Positions 46,253-56,420 of a stretch of 57,600 nucleotides of DNA are shown here, piece by piece. Position 1 is the stretch's first letter. Each line of letters opens with the position of its first letter. A program made the translations under genes and the position numbers. Under the pieces are notes generated by a model, which saw only the letters and a program-made list of their open reading frames with translations, was not told where the DNA came from and searched no databases. This stretch comes from an uncultured Clostridia bacterium (GTDB lineage Bacteria > Bacillota > Clostridia > TANB77 > CAG-508): the NCBI GenBank assembly GCA_947623465.1, contig CANQGU010000009.1:1-57600 (forward strand), in the 5' to 3' direction.

Positions 46253-47447
46253 TTATTTAAATAGCTTAACTATCTTAGATACAGCTTTAATTGTATTTTC
46301 TTTACTTGAAAAAGCTGTTAACCTAAAAAATCCTTCTCCGTATTTGCCAAATCCAACTCCGGGGTGTTCCAACTACTCCTGCTTCATTTAATAATTTATC
46401 AAAAAAATCCCAAGATTTCATATTATTTGGTGTTTTTAGCCAAATATATGGAGAGTTTTCTCCACCATAAACAGTCAATCCAACTTTTTCTAATTCATTT
46501 TTTATATATTTTGCATTTTCTTGATAATATTTTATATTTTCTTTTATTTGCTTTTGTCCTTCTTCAGAATATATTGCTTCTGCAGCTCTTTGAGTTATAT
46601 ATGAAGCAGCTCCAAATTTTGTGCTTTGTCTCCTTCTCCATAAATTATTTAAACTTTCTTCATTATTTTCTATACGAAGCTCTTTAGGAACAACAGTATA
46701 AGAACACCTAACTCCTGTAAATCCTGCTAATTTTGAATAACTTCTAAATTCTATTGCAACCTCTTTTGCTCCTTCAATTTCATATATACTATGAGGAACT
46801 AAGTTATCTGTAATAAAACACTCATATACAGAATCATATAATATTATTGAATTATTTTCTTTAGCATAATCTACCCATTTTTTTAATTCTTCTTTTGTTA
46901 ATACTGTTCCTGTTGGATTGTTAGGAGAACATAAATAAATAATATCTATTGGTTTATTTGGAAGTTCTGGTGAGAAAGAATTTTCCTCTGTTCCTTTTAA
47001 ATAAGTAATATTATCCCTTCCCATCATTATATTTGTATCTCTATATGCAGGATATACCGGATCCATTAAAGCAACAGTATTGTCTAAAGAGAATAACTCT
47101 ATTATTCCAGCTAAATCACCTTTTGTTCCTGCAGAAATAAACACTTCATCCTTGCCCAAGTCTATTCCTCTTGAATTATATTCTACATCTATAATTTTTT
47201 CTATTAAAAAATCATATCCTTGTACTAGACCATAACCTCTAAATGTTTCTTTATCTTTCATTTCATCAACTGCTTTATGCATAGCATCTATTACAGTTGG
47301 AACAAGTGGAAGCGAAACATCTCCTATTCCTAAACTTATTACTTCTTTTCCCGGATTTTTTTCTTTGTATTTATTTGTTTCTTCAAGTATTTTTGAAAAT
47401 AAATAATCTTGGTTTAATTTTAAAAAATTTTGGTTTATTTTAGCCAT
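46253..47447 (-). CDS. dapL: LL-diaminopimelate aminotransferase-like enzyme, read through a +1 shift at CGG 46361
   Basis: PLP-dependent class I aminotransferase close to Dap[49 protein letters not shown] and the PLP lysine in [12 protein letters not shown] are all present. The frame breaks at ACA-CCC-CGG. Skipping one C gives [21 protein letters not shown], the conserved C-terminal end, and a stop at 46253-46255; total about 397 residues. The zero frame ends at 46323 with an unrelated tail. It lies between dapD and an M20 hydrolase, and may use LL-DAP or an N-succinyl substrate. Confidence 0.88.
46359..46361 (-). other. In-frame CGG, +1 shift site 8 (aminotransferase)
   Basis: Context CCC-C-GGA on the minus strand. 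The exact extra C within the run of four cannot be told apart. The +1 frame gives [16 protein letters not shown]. Confidence 0.88.
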
Positions 47448-47501
47448 GATAAATCCTCTTTTCTATATTTTTAGAATTTTTTCTAGCTTTAAATTTTACT
47501 G

Positions 47502-47531
47502 TTCCCCTTGGTCAAAATAGTCCAAGGGGAA
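47502..47531 (-). terminator. Terminator after dapD
   Basis: TTCCCCTTGG / CCAAGGGGAA hairpin with a T-rich flank on the minus strand. Confidence 0.8.
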
Positions 47532-47553
47532 TAATATTACAAATCAAATTACA

Positions 47554-48348
47554 TTATGGTCTTAAAGCTTTTTCCAATTCAACTTTACTTCCATATTTTA
47601 CTATAATTGGTACTGTTTTTGCTAATTTTACTTCAGAAATTTTAGATTCAATTTGTGCAGTTCCAGGAATAACAAGAGCATTTTCAGGAATTATTATTTG
47701 CCCATTTTCATTAGGTTTTATTATAACACTATTTACATTATCATATACAGGTGTGCTACTTGTAATAGTAACACCTGCACCAATGATAGCTCCTTTTTTT
47801 ACAATTGTTCCTTCTGTAATTTGAGAACCTGCCCCAATAAATACATCGTCCTCAACTATTACAGGATATGCTCCAACAGGCTCTAAAACTCCACCTATAA
47901 CTACATCTGCACCAATATGAACATTTTTACCAATTTGTGCGCAAGATCCTACTAAAGCTAAAGAATCAACCATAGTTCCATCATCAATGTAGCTACCTAT
48001 ATTTGCATAAGAAGGTGGCATAAAAGTCACTCCTTTTCCAAGGTAAACACCATCTCTTATAGATACTGTTGATGAAACTTTTCTTACTTTTTCAGCTAAT
48101 GTAATTTCACGCTCTCCTAAGGTATCTTTATCTATTGTACCATCATTAAATTTTTGAATTTCTCCAAACTTCATTCCTAATAAAATAAATTGTTTAATCC
48201 ATTTATTTACTTGCCAATTACCTGTTTCATCACGAAAAGCAACTCGTAAATTTCCTTTGTTAAGATCGTCTTTAAAATCTTTCCATACAGGCAAAAATTC
48301 CTCACGATTTAATGTATCTTTTTTTAAAATTTCAAGATAGTTATTCAT
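47554..48348 (-). CDS. dapD: Tetrahydrodipicolinate N-succinyltransferase
   Basis: A 264-residue hexapeptide-repeat acyltransferase of the lysine/DAP route. The N-terminal helical part has NLRVAFRDETGNWQVNKWIK. The left-handed beta helix follows (SIRDGVYLGKGVTFMPPSYANIG, GSCAQIGKNVHIGADVVIGG). PPSYANIGSYIDDGTMVDS is a DapD signature. It adds succinyl to tetrahydrodipicolinate. It leads a minus-strand run dapD, aminotransferase, M20 hydrolase, which would make a complete acylated DAP branch. AAGGAGG precedes ATG. Confidence 0.9.
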   Translation of the reverse strand: MNNYLEILKKDTLNREEFLPVWKDFKDDLNKGNLRVAFRDETGNWQVNKWIKQFILLGMKFGEIQKFNDGTIDKDTLGEREITLAEKVRKVSSTVSIRDGVYLGKGVTFMPPSYANIGSYIDDGTMVDSLALVGSCAQIGKNVHIGADVVIGGVLEPVGAYPVIVEDDVFIGAGSQITEGTIVKKGAIIGAGVTITSSTPVYDNVNSVIIKPNENGQIIIPENALVIPGTAQIESKISEVKLAKTVPIIVKYGSKVELEKALRP

Positions 48349-48392
48349 AATACCTTTCCTCCTTATTATTTGAGCTATTTCTTTTGAATATA

Positions 48393-49559
48393 TTATTTTA
48401 AAATTTCATCTGCTAGTTTATTTAAATTTTCTATATCAGTATTTTTTAAAGTTGATTTTATTGTAACAGTAGGTTCTACTATTTCAATATTATTCATTGT
48501 AGATAATATCTCTTTCATACATTTTGCAGAATTTGGAGCCCATGTTCCATTTTCAACAATTCCAACTTTTCTATTTTGATAATTTTTTTCTTTTAAATTT
48601 AATAATAAATCTCTCATTGGTGTAAACATTTCCATATTGTATGTTGCAGATGCAAATATTATTTTTCCATATCTAAAAGCATCTTCTACTGCTTCTGCAA
48701 AGTCTTCTCTTGATAGATCTGAAAGTACAACTTTTTTTGCACCTTTTTCTTCCAAAATTTCTTTTAGCTTTTCACATGCATTAAGTGTATTTCCATGAAT
48801 AGATGCACAAGCAATAAATACGCCCTCACTTTCAACTTCATATTTACTCCATGTATTATACTTTTCAATATAATGTGATAAATTTTCTTTTAATATTGGT
48901 CCATGTAATGGGCAAATTGTTTTAATATCTAATGTACTTGCTTTTTGTAATAGAGATTGCACTTGCACACCATATTTTCCAACTATATTAAAGTAATATC
49001 TTCTTGCTTCACAATCCCAATCTTCTTCTGTATCTAGAGCTCCAAATTTTCCAAATCCATCTGCTGAAAATAATATTTTTTCAGTTTCTTCGTATTCTAC
49101 CATTACCTCTGGCCAATGAACCATTGGTGCCATAAAGAAATGTAATTTGTGTTTTCCTAAATCTAAAGTGTCTCCCTCTTTTACTTCTATTTTTATTTCA
49201 TCTAAATTTTTGATATCAAAAAATTGTGGTAAAAATGCAAAAGTTCTATTATTTCCTACAAGTTTCATATTTGGATATTTTTCAATTAATGTTCCAATAT
49301 TATATGCATGATCTGGCTCTAAATGTGAAATTACAAGATAGTCAGGCTCTCTGCCATTTAAAGCTACCTCCAAATTATTTAGCCATTCTTTAGTTCTTCT
49401 TTTGTCTATTGTATCCATAACAGCAATTTTTTCATCAATTATAACATATGAATTATATGATACTCCATTTGGTACAATGTATTGACTTTCAAATAAGTCT
49501 ATATCTTTATCATCTGCACCAATATATTTTATATTATCTGAAATTATTATATCTTTCAT
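48393..49559 (-). CDS. Flavodiiron-type A-type flavoprotein (FprA-like)
   Basis: A 388-residue two-domain protein. The N-terminal metallo-beta-lactamase-like domain has the diiron motif SHLEPDHAYN (H-X-E-X-D-H) and later HW and HGP ligands. The C-terminal flavodoxin domain starts near VFIACASIHGNT, the FMN loop. Family members reduce oxygen or nitric oxide to protect anaerobes. It fits an anaerobic life style. No rubredoxin gene is adjacent. Confidence 0.88.
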   Translation of the reverse strand: MKDIIISDNIKYIGADDKDIDLFESQYIVPNGVSYNSYVIIDEKIAVMDTIDKRRTKEWLNNLEVALNGREPDYLVISHLEPDHAYNIGTLIEKYPNMKLVGNNRTFAFLPQFFDIKNLDEIKIEVKEGDTLDLGKHKLHFFMAPMVHWPEVMVEYEETEKILFSADGFGKFGALDTEEDWDCEARRYYFNIVGKYGVQVQSLLQKASTLDIKTICPLHGPILKENLSHYIEKYNTWSKYEVESEGVFIACASIHGNTLNACEKLKEILEEKGAKKVVLSDLSREDFAEAVEDAFRYGKIIFASATYNMEMFTPMRDLLLNLKEKNYQNRKVGIVENGTWAPNSAKCMKEILSTMNNIEIVEPTVTIKSTLKNTDIENLNKLADEILK

Positions 49560-49617
49560 TTTATCTATCCTTTCTATTTAATTTTTTATTCTAATTAATC
49601 TATTTTATTAATATTTT

Positions 49618-50565
49618 TTAATCTTTATTATTTTTTAATTCTTCTATTTGAGTGTATCTTAATAAGTTTAATTCATAATTTTCCTTATGATTTTTTACAA
49701 CTGTGTGTAAAATAACTCCGCATTGTCCAATTATAACTGCAAGTGTTATACATCCTGTCGCAAATATTGCAGATGGTACTTTACTTATATACCTTGTCCT
49801 AATAAATTCTACTATAACAGGTATTCCTACAATTAATCCTATTAATGTTAAAATCAATGCTATGATTGAAAAAAATTGTAATGGTTTATAGTTTTTAAAC
49901 ATATTAGCAATTGTTTTTATTACTTTAATTCCATCTTCTATTGTATTTAATTTTGAAACACTTCCTGATGGTCTATCCCTATATAAAATTGGTATTTCTT
50001 TAATAATATATTTTTTATCTAATGCATATAAAGACATTTCAGTTTCTATTTCAAATTTTTGTGTCATAACTGGCATATTTTTTACAAACATTTTGTTAAA
50101 TACTCTATATCCAGTCATAATATCTTTTAAATTAGTTTTAAATAGAAAATTTATTGATTTTTTTACTAATAAATTACCAAACTCATGAAAATGTCTCTTA
50201 TTTTCTTCTTGATATGTTCCATTTGATAATCTATCTCCAATAACCATATCAGCTTGTTTCTCTCTTATAGGTTTAATTAGCTCATGTACAGCTTCTGCAG
50301 GATAAGTATCATCTCCATCTACCATAACGTAAATATCAGCATCAACTTGTCGAAACATTGCTCTTACAACATTACCTTTTCCTTGTTTATATTCATGTCT
50401 TACTATTGCTCCATTTTCTTTTGCTATTTCTGATGTCCTATCTTTTGAATTATTGTCATATACATATATGTCTGCATTTGGCAGTTCCCTTTTAAAATCT
50501 TGTATTACCTTTCCTATTGTTAGTTCTTCATTATAACAAGGTATTAATACTGCTATTTTTTCCAT
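49618..50565 (-). CDS. Family 2 glycosyltransferase with two C-terminal TM helices
   Basis: A 315-residue GtrB/DPM1-like enzyme. VLIPCYNEELTIGKVI, the YDNNSKDRT loop, and the metal-binding DGDDTYP are present in the GT-A domain. FNKMFVKNMPV and ILYRDRPSGSVSKL are typical of polyisoprenyl-phosphate glycosyltransferases. Two TM helices at about 230-290 anchor it. It diverges from the DUF2142 gene, another possible envelope glycan protein. Confidence 0.88.
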   Translation of the reverse strand: MEKIAVLIPCYNEELTIGKVIQDFKRELPNADIYVYDNNSKDRTSEIAKENGAIVRHEYKQGKGNVVRAMFRQVDADIYVMVDGDDTYPAEAVHELIKPIREKQADMVIGDRLSNGTYQEENKRHFHEFGNLLVKKSINFLFKTNLKDIMTGYRVFNKMFVKNMPVMTQKFEIETEMSLYALDKKYIIKEIPILYRDRPSGSVSKLNTIEDGIKVIKTIANMFKNYKPLQFFSIIALILTLIGLIVGIPVIVEFIRTRYISKVPSAIFATGCITLAVIIGQCGVILHTVVKNHKENYELNLLRYTQIEELKNNKD

Positions 50566-50779
50566 ATTTTTTACTTCTCCTTAACATGTTTATTTTATAC
50601 TTAATATATTTCAAGTGACATTTTATCATAAAAATATTTTTAATTCAAACTTTTTTAAAAAAATATATGAATATTATTAATTATTAAATGGTATAATATA
50701 AAATATCTTTACTTTGTTGACAAATATTACAATTATATATAAAATTAACACTATAAAAATGAAAGGAAGAAAATTTTAT

Positions 50780-52757
50780 ATGAAAAATTTTGTAAAAAAT
50801 AATTGGAAATTTTGTATTTTATTATTCATCGCTATTATAGTTATCAATATAATATCTTGTTATAATTTAGATATTAATAATAAATTATACTCAAAAGGTA
50901 CGTTACTTGAAGACAACTCTGTAATAGAAGATGTTACTGTCGGAACACATATAACTCGGAACATTTATAGCATTAGATGATAATTTAGAAAAAATTTCTT
51001 TAAATTTTGAACCATATAAAGATACGATAAATTGTGGTGGAACTGTAGTTATTACTATTGAAAATGATGAAGGAAAAATATTAAAATCAAATACTATTAC
51101 TCGTAATTACATAAGAGAAAATCCTACTTATTTAATGAAATTTAAAAAACAAAAAGATTCAAAAGATAAAGAATATAAAATTAATATATATTTTAAAGAT
51201 TTACAAGATTATGATAAATTTTATACTTTAAAATATAACAATAATACAGACTCTCAACAAAGTAAATTATTTATTGATGGAAAGGAAATTAAATCTAGTT
51301 CTCTAATATATCAAGATTTCTATAAAAGTCCTGAAAAAACAGCAATCTATTATGGACTTATGATACCATTAAATTTACTTGTTATACTTGTTTCTATAAT
51401 TATTTATAATAAAAAAGATATGAAAATAGAAAATGTCTATTTAATGATTGCAACTATTATATGCATATTTTTCTTAATTGCAATGCCTACTTTTAGAAGT
51501 CATGATGAATATCATCACTGGCTAAAAGCCTATGAAGTATCTATTGGAAATCTTATTACACCTATTGAAAATAATGTAGCAGGGTCTAACATGCCTGAAG
51601 GTGTTTCTAAAGTATTAACATTTGATTGGATGCATATGACATATAAGGATGTAAAAGAACATTTAAATGTACAACTAAATCCTGAAAAGGTTTTATTACT
51701 ATATCCTGAAACTTCTGCTGTATATTCGTTTGTTCAATATATACCTCAAGCAATAGGAATAATACTAGCTAGATTTATAACCTCTAATGCTCTTTTAATA
51801 ACCTACGCTGGAAGAATAGTAAATATGATTGTTTCTATTTTAATAATATACTTTGCAATAAAGATAATACCATTTGGAAAAAAATTGTTATTAATACCTG
51901 CAATGATTCCTATTGCAATAGAAGGTTTTACATCTCTATCACCAGATGCATTAACAATATCTATTTCCTTTTTATACATTGCATATATTATGTACTTAGC
52001 TTTTGATAAAAACAAATATGTGGGTCTAAAGGAAAAATTAATATTATTGGTTTTATCTATTATTATTGCACTATGTAAAATTGTATATATCCCTCTTGTT
52101 GGTCTTATATTAATAATACCTAAAGAAAAATTTAAAAATAAAACAAATAAAAGCAAAATTATAAACTTCATTGTAATTGCGGGCATAGCCCTAGCCTTAA
52201 ACTTAACATGGCTTGCTATATCTAGTAGATATCTCGCACTTTTTAGAGAAGGCGACTCAAAAATTCAAGTTTTATTAGCATTAAAAAATCCATTTAAATA
52301 TATTCAACTATTATTATATACCATTGATATTAATGCAAATAAATATTTATTATCACTGTATGGTGCTGAATTGGGTTGGGGTGAATTTATACAATTAAAT
52401 TCATTATTACCATATATGCTGCTAATAATATATACTTTTGTTGCTTTAACTGATGATGAATTAAAAAACAAATTTAAAACATATCAATTGGTATGGATTA
52501 TGTTAGTTACACTTGCTATTATTGGATTAATATTTACAAGTTTATATGTTCAATGGACAACTGTTGGAAGTACTAGCATATTGGGTGTACAAGGTCGATA
52601 TTTTCTACCAATTTTACCTCTAATTATGATAATTTTGGGTGCTTTAACAAAATTAAAATCATTTTATAAAATAGAAAATGTGAATAAATTTGCAGAGATT
52701 TCTTTACTTGTTTTAAATATTTATACAATAGCACAAATTATTATTATTCATTTATAA
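50780..52757 (+). CDS. DUF2142 multi-pass membrane protein, read through a +1 shift at CGG 50957
   Basis: About 658 residues, with some 10-12 TM helices. The first 59 codons hold the first helix (CILLFIAIIVINIISC) and an extracytoplasmic start. The zero frame meets ACT-CGG-AAC and stops at 50978-50980. Skipping C50957 gives IT-GTFIALDDNLEKISL and opens a 599-codon frame. Later comes AMPTFRSHDEYHHWLKAYEV, the DUF2142 signature. Relatives are GT-C-like envelope proteins. ATG50780 follows AAAGGAAG. Without the shift, the first helix and ribosome site would be cut off from the body. Confidence 0.83.
50957..50959 (+). other. In-frame CGG, +1 shift site 9 (DUF2142)
   Basis: Context ACT-C-GGA. Zero frame stops seven codons later. 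No start with a ribosome site is visible soon after it in the +1 frame. Confidence 0.8.
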
Positions 52758-52806
52758 AAAGATATTTTGCAGACAAATATATGTGTATATTAACATTATT
52801 GTAATA

Positions 52807-52840
52807 GAAAAAAGAACCGTATTAATACGATTCTTTTTTC
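52807..52840. terminator. Bidirectional terminator
   Basis: GAAAAAAGAACCGTATTA / TAATACGATTCTTTTTTC between convergent genes. Confidence 0.9.
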
Positions 52841-52866
52841 TATATCTATTTTCTACATTTGTTATA

Positions 52867-55626
52867 CTAAGCATTTTTTCCATGGCAATTTTTATATTTC
52901 TTACCACTTCCACAAGGACATGGGTCATTTCTACCAACTTTTGGTTCTTCTCTTACAACAGTTCTATTTAAATCAGGATTTTCTATGCTAGATTGACCTC
53001 CATCTACGCTGTTAATTGATTGAAGTGCAGCTTTTGTTATTCTAGCTGTTTCAGATCTTCTTAAATCTTTTTGTTGTCTTAAATTCATAAGAAGTTTTAC
53101 AACATCTAATTTAATTGCTTCAATCATATCATCGAACATTTCGGTACCTGTCATTCTGTATTGAACTACTGGGTCTTTTTGTCCCCAACCTTGAAGACCT
53201 ATACCCTTTCTTAGTTCATCCATTGCATCTATATGATCCATCCATTTTTGGTCAACAACTTTTAGCATAACAATTCTTTCAATTTCACGAAGTTGTTCAG
53301 GTTCAATTTCTTGTTCTTTTTGAGCATATTTTTCATGTGCTTTTTGTTTTAAAATCTCAATAACTGCTTCTGGATTTTGGACATTTTCTTTTATTTCATC
53401 TGTCATCTTAATTCCAAATGTATTTAAAATCTCATTTGTAAGAGATTCTGCATTTAATTCTACATGTCCTTTTTCGTCTGACTCATTAAATGTATATACT
53501 GTTGTTTCTGCAGCCCAATCAATATAATTTGAAATAACAGGGCTTAAATCCATTCCATCAAGAACTTGTTTTCTTTGTGAATAAATTTCTTCTCTTTGTA
53601 CATTCATTACATCATCATATTTTAAGACATTTTTACGAATACTGAAGTTTCTACCTTCAACTTTCTTTTGAGCATTTTCAACTGCTTTAGAAAGCATTTT
53701 AACTTCTAGTGGTATGTTTTCATCAACATTTAATGCTGAATAAATTTTAGTAACTCTATCTCCACCAAATATTTTCATTAAATTGTCATCAAGTCCTATA
53801 TAGAATTTTGAATCTCCTGGGTCTCCTTGACGTCCACTACGTCCACGTAACTGGTTATCTATACGACGAGACTCGTGACGCTCTGTTCCTATTATTTTTA
53901 AACCACCTGCTGCTATTACTTTTTCTTTTTCTTCTTTTATTTGTTCTTGATATTTTTCGTTTAGCTTATTAAATTGTTCTCTTGCTCTTAAAATTTCTTG
54001 ATCATCAGTTTCATAGTATGTGTTAGATTCTTCTATTAAGTTTGCAGGTACTTTATTATCTTTCATTTCTTGTTTTGCTAAAAATTCACTATTTCCTCCA
54101 AGCATAATATCAGTACCACGACCTGCCATGTTTGTTGCAATAGTTACAGCTCCATATTTACCTGCTTGTGCTATAATTTCTGCTTCTTGTTCATGATATT
54201 TAGCATTTAATACAGTATGTTTTATTCCTGCTTCTTTTAACTTTTTACTTAATAATTCTGATTTTTCTACAGAAACTGTACCAATAAGAACTGGTTGTCC
54301 TTTACTATGAGCTTCTTTAACACTTTCTACTATAGCATTAAATTTAGCTTTTTCATTTTTGTAAATTACATCATTTTGGTCTTTTCTTCTAACAGGTTCA
54401 TTTGTAGGAATTGCAACAACATCTAAGTTGTATATTTCCTCAAATTCGCTTTCTTCTGTCATAGCAGTACCTGTCATTCCTGAAAGTTTTTCGTACATTC
54501 TGAAGAAGTTTTGGAATGTGATTGTTGCAAGTGTTTTTGATTCATCTGCTATTTTAACTCTTTCTTTAGCCTCTAATGCTTGATGTAATCCATCATTATA
54601 TCTTCTTCCATACATTATACGTCCAGTAAATTCGTCAACTATTAATACTTGTCCATCTTTTACTATATAATCTATATCTTTTTTCATAACACCATGAGCA
54701 TGTAATGCTTTATTTACATGGTGAACTAAAGTAGAGTTTTCTATGTCGTTAAAGTTTTCTAATCCAAATTCTCTTTCAGCTTTTTCTATACCTTTTCCTG
54801 TAAGTGTAGCTGATTTTGCTTTTAAGTCTACTATATAATCATATTTTTCATTATCTTCTTGTTGATCAAAGTCTTTAACATCTTCTTCTACTATAACTTT
54901 AGCTTCTAGTTTTCTTACAAAACTATCTGCTCTTTTATATAAATCTGATGAGGAATTTGCACTACCAGATATTATAAGAGGGGTTCTTGCTTCATCTATT
55001 AATATACTATCTATTTCGTCAACGATAGCATAGTGTAATCCTCTTTGAACTAATTGGTTTTTATAGATTACCATATTGTCTCTTAAGTAGTCAAATCCAA
55101 ATTCGTTATTTGTACCATATGTTACATCTGCATTATATGCTTCTTGTTTTTGTTTTGGATTTTGTCCTGCTACAACTAATCCAACTGATAATCCTAAAAA
55201 TTTATATAATTTTCCCATCCATTCACTATCACGTTTTGCCAAATAGTCATTTACTGTAACTACATGAACACCTTTTCCTTCTAGTGCATTTAGGTAAACT
55301 GGAAGTGTTGCAACAAGTGTTTTACCTTCACCTGTTTTCATTTCTGCAATTCTTCCTTGGTGAAGTATTATACCACCAATTATTTGTACATCAAAGTGTC
55401 TCATTCCTAAAACTCTTTTTGATGCTTCCCTAACAACTGCAAATGCTTCTGGAAGTATATCGTCTAAAGTTTTTCCATTTGCTAATTGCTCTTTAAAATA
55501 AGGAGTTTTTGCAGTTAACTCTTTATCTGAAAGTTTACTCATTTCTTCTTCTAATGCATTTACTTTTTGTACAATTGGCATAACTTTTTTTACTTCTTTT
55601 TCACTGTAAGATTTAAATAATTTCAT
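52867..55626 (-). CDS. secA: Preprotein translocase ATPase SecA
   Basis: Motor of the Sec export channel, 919 residues. Walker A is in [15 protein letters not shown] (about 85-99) and the DEAD motif in [30 protein letters not shown] and [16 protein letters not shown] mark the second helicase half. The tail has the zinc-binding [15 protein letters not shown]. Full length, with no frame problem and no in-frame CGG in 2.76 kb, so it serves as a long negative control for the CGG pattern. Confidence 0.97.
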   Translation of the reverse strand: MKLFKSYSEKEVKKVMPIVQKVNALEEEMSKLSDKELTAKTPYFKEQLANGKTLDDILPEAFAVVREASKRVLGMRHFDVQIIGGIILHQGRIAEMKTGEGKTLVATLPVYLNALEGKGVHVVTVNDYLAKRDSEWMGKLYKFLGLSVGLVVAGQNPKQKQEAYNADVTYGTNNEFGFDYLRDNMVIYKNQLVQRGLHYAIVDEIDSILIDEARTPLIISGSANSSSDLYKRADSFVRKLEAKVIVEEDVKDFDQQEDNEKYDYIVDLKAKSATLTGKGIEKAEREFGLENFNDIENSTLVHHVNKALHAHGVMKKDIDYIVKDGQVLIVDEFTGRIMYGRRYNDGLHQALEAKERVKIADESKTLATITFQNFFRMYEKLSGMTGTAMTEESEFEEIYNLDVVAIPTNEPVRRKDQNDVIYKNEKAKFNAIVESVKEAHSKGQPVLIGTVSVEKSELLSKKLKEAGIKHTVLNAKYHEQEAEIIAQAGKYGAVTIATNMAGRGTDIMLGGNSEFLAKQEMKDNKVPANLIEESNTYYETDDQEILRAREQFNKLNEKYQEQIKEEKEKVIAAGGLKIIGTERHESRRIDNQLRGRSGRQGDPGDSKFYIGLDDNLMKIFGGDRVTKIYSALNVDENIPLEVKMLSKAVENAQKKVEGRNFSIRKNVLKYDDVMNVQREEIYSQRKQVLDGMDLSPVISNYIDWAAETTVYTFNESDEKGHVELNAESLTNEILNTFGIKMTDEIKENVQNPEAVIEILKQKAHEKYAQKEQEIEPEQLREIERIVMLKVVDQKWMDHIDAMDELRKGIGLQGWGQKDPVVQYRMTGTEMFDDMIEAIKLDVVKLLMNLRQQKDLRRSETARITKAALQSINSVDGGQSSIENPDLNRTVVREEPKVGRNDPCPCGSGKKYKNCHGKNA

Positions 55627-55785
55627 AATTAATTCATCCTCTCAAACTTTAATTTTATAGTCTCACTTGTTTACTATATCACTAAAATGAATTTTTATCA
55701 AGCTTTTTTGTAATATTCTTTAAAATTTAAGAATAAATTTATTAAAAAGTATTTTTTATTAATTTTTGGAAGAGAGTTGAGATTT

Positions 55786-56352
55786 ATGTTTTTGTATAAT
55801 ATAAGGTTAAATGGTAAAAGAATAGTTAAATTTATGTTTATTGTAATGCTTATTGTTATTTTAATTATTTTTTCTATAGGTGTTTATAATATATTTTTTA
55901 AAAACGAAAAAGAAGCAAATAATAATACATTAACTTTAACAGACACAATAAAAACAGATGAAATTTATGAAATTACACCTGAAACATATTCAACCGTTTT
56001 AAATAGTGTAACAAATAATCTTGATTCATATGTTGGTTGCAATATTCATTTTACAGGATATGTTTATCGTTTAATTGATTTTGAAGAAAATCAATTTGTA
56101 CTTGCAAGAGATATGCTTGTAAATGAAAATACAATGCAGAGTTTGGTTGTTGGTTTTTTATGTACTTATGATAAAGCATACGAATTTCCTGATTATACAT
56201 GGGTTGATATAACAGGCACTATTGTAAAAGGTGACTATTATGGAGAAATCGCTGAAGTAGAAGTTAAAAATATTTTTGAGTGTCAAGAACCTGAAAACAA
56301 ATATGTTTCTATGCCTAATGATACTTATATTCCAACAGCTAATATGTTTTGA
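55786..56352 (+). CDS. Membrane-anchored YcgQ/TIGR03943-like protein
   Basis: A 188-residue protein. TM helix at about 15-37, then a soluble domain. LDSYVGCNIHFTGYVYRL, ENQFVLARDML and WVDITGTIVKGDYYGEI resemble the C-terminal half of TIGR03943/YcgQ proteins, usually linked to a YcgR-like permease. No such partner is nearby. ATG55786 is chosen because GGAAGAGAG lies 9-10 bases upstream; an earlier TTG would overlap it. Confidence 0.65.
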   Translation: MFLYNIRLNGKRIVKFMFIVMLIVILIIFSIGVYNIFFKNEKEANNNTLTLTDTIKTDEIYEITPETYSTVLNSVTNNLDSYVGCNIHFTGYVYRLIDFEENQFVLARDMLVNENTMQSLVVGFLCTYDKAYEFPDYTWVDITGTIVKGDYYGEIAEVEVKNIFECQEPENKYVSMPNDTYIPTANMF

Positions 56353-56407
56353 AAGCGGTCATTGGGGACGAAAACGGTCAAAAAAGGACGTCCCCAATGA
56401 CCGCTTT
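56352..56407. repeat. REP-like palindrome, copy 2 (also a bidirectional terminator)
   Basis: Perfect 19-base arms AAAGCGGTCATTGGGGACG (56352-56370) and CGTCCCCAATGACCGCTTT (56389-56407), more GC-rich than any flank, overlapping the preceding stop. Inner GTCAAAAAAGGAC links it to the palindrome at 17905. Confidence 0.78.
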
Positions 56408-56420
56408 CGTCCCCAAATCA

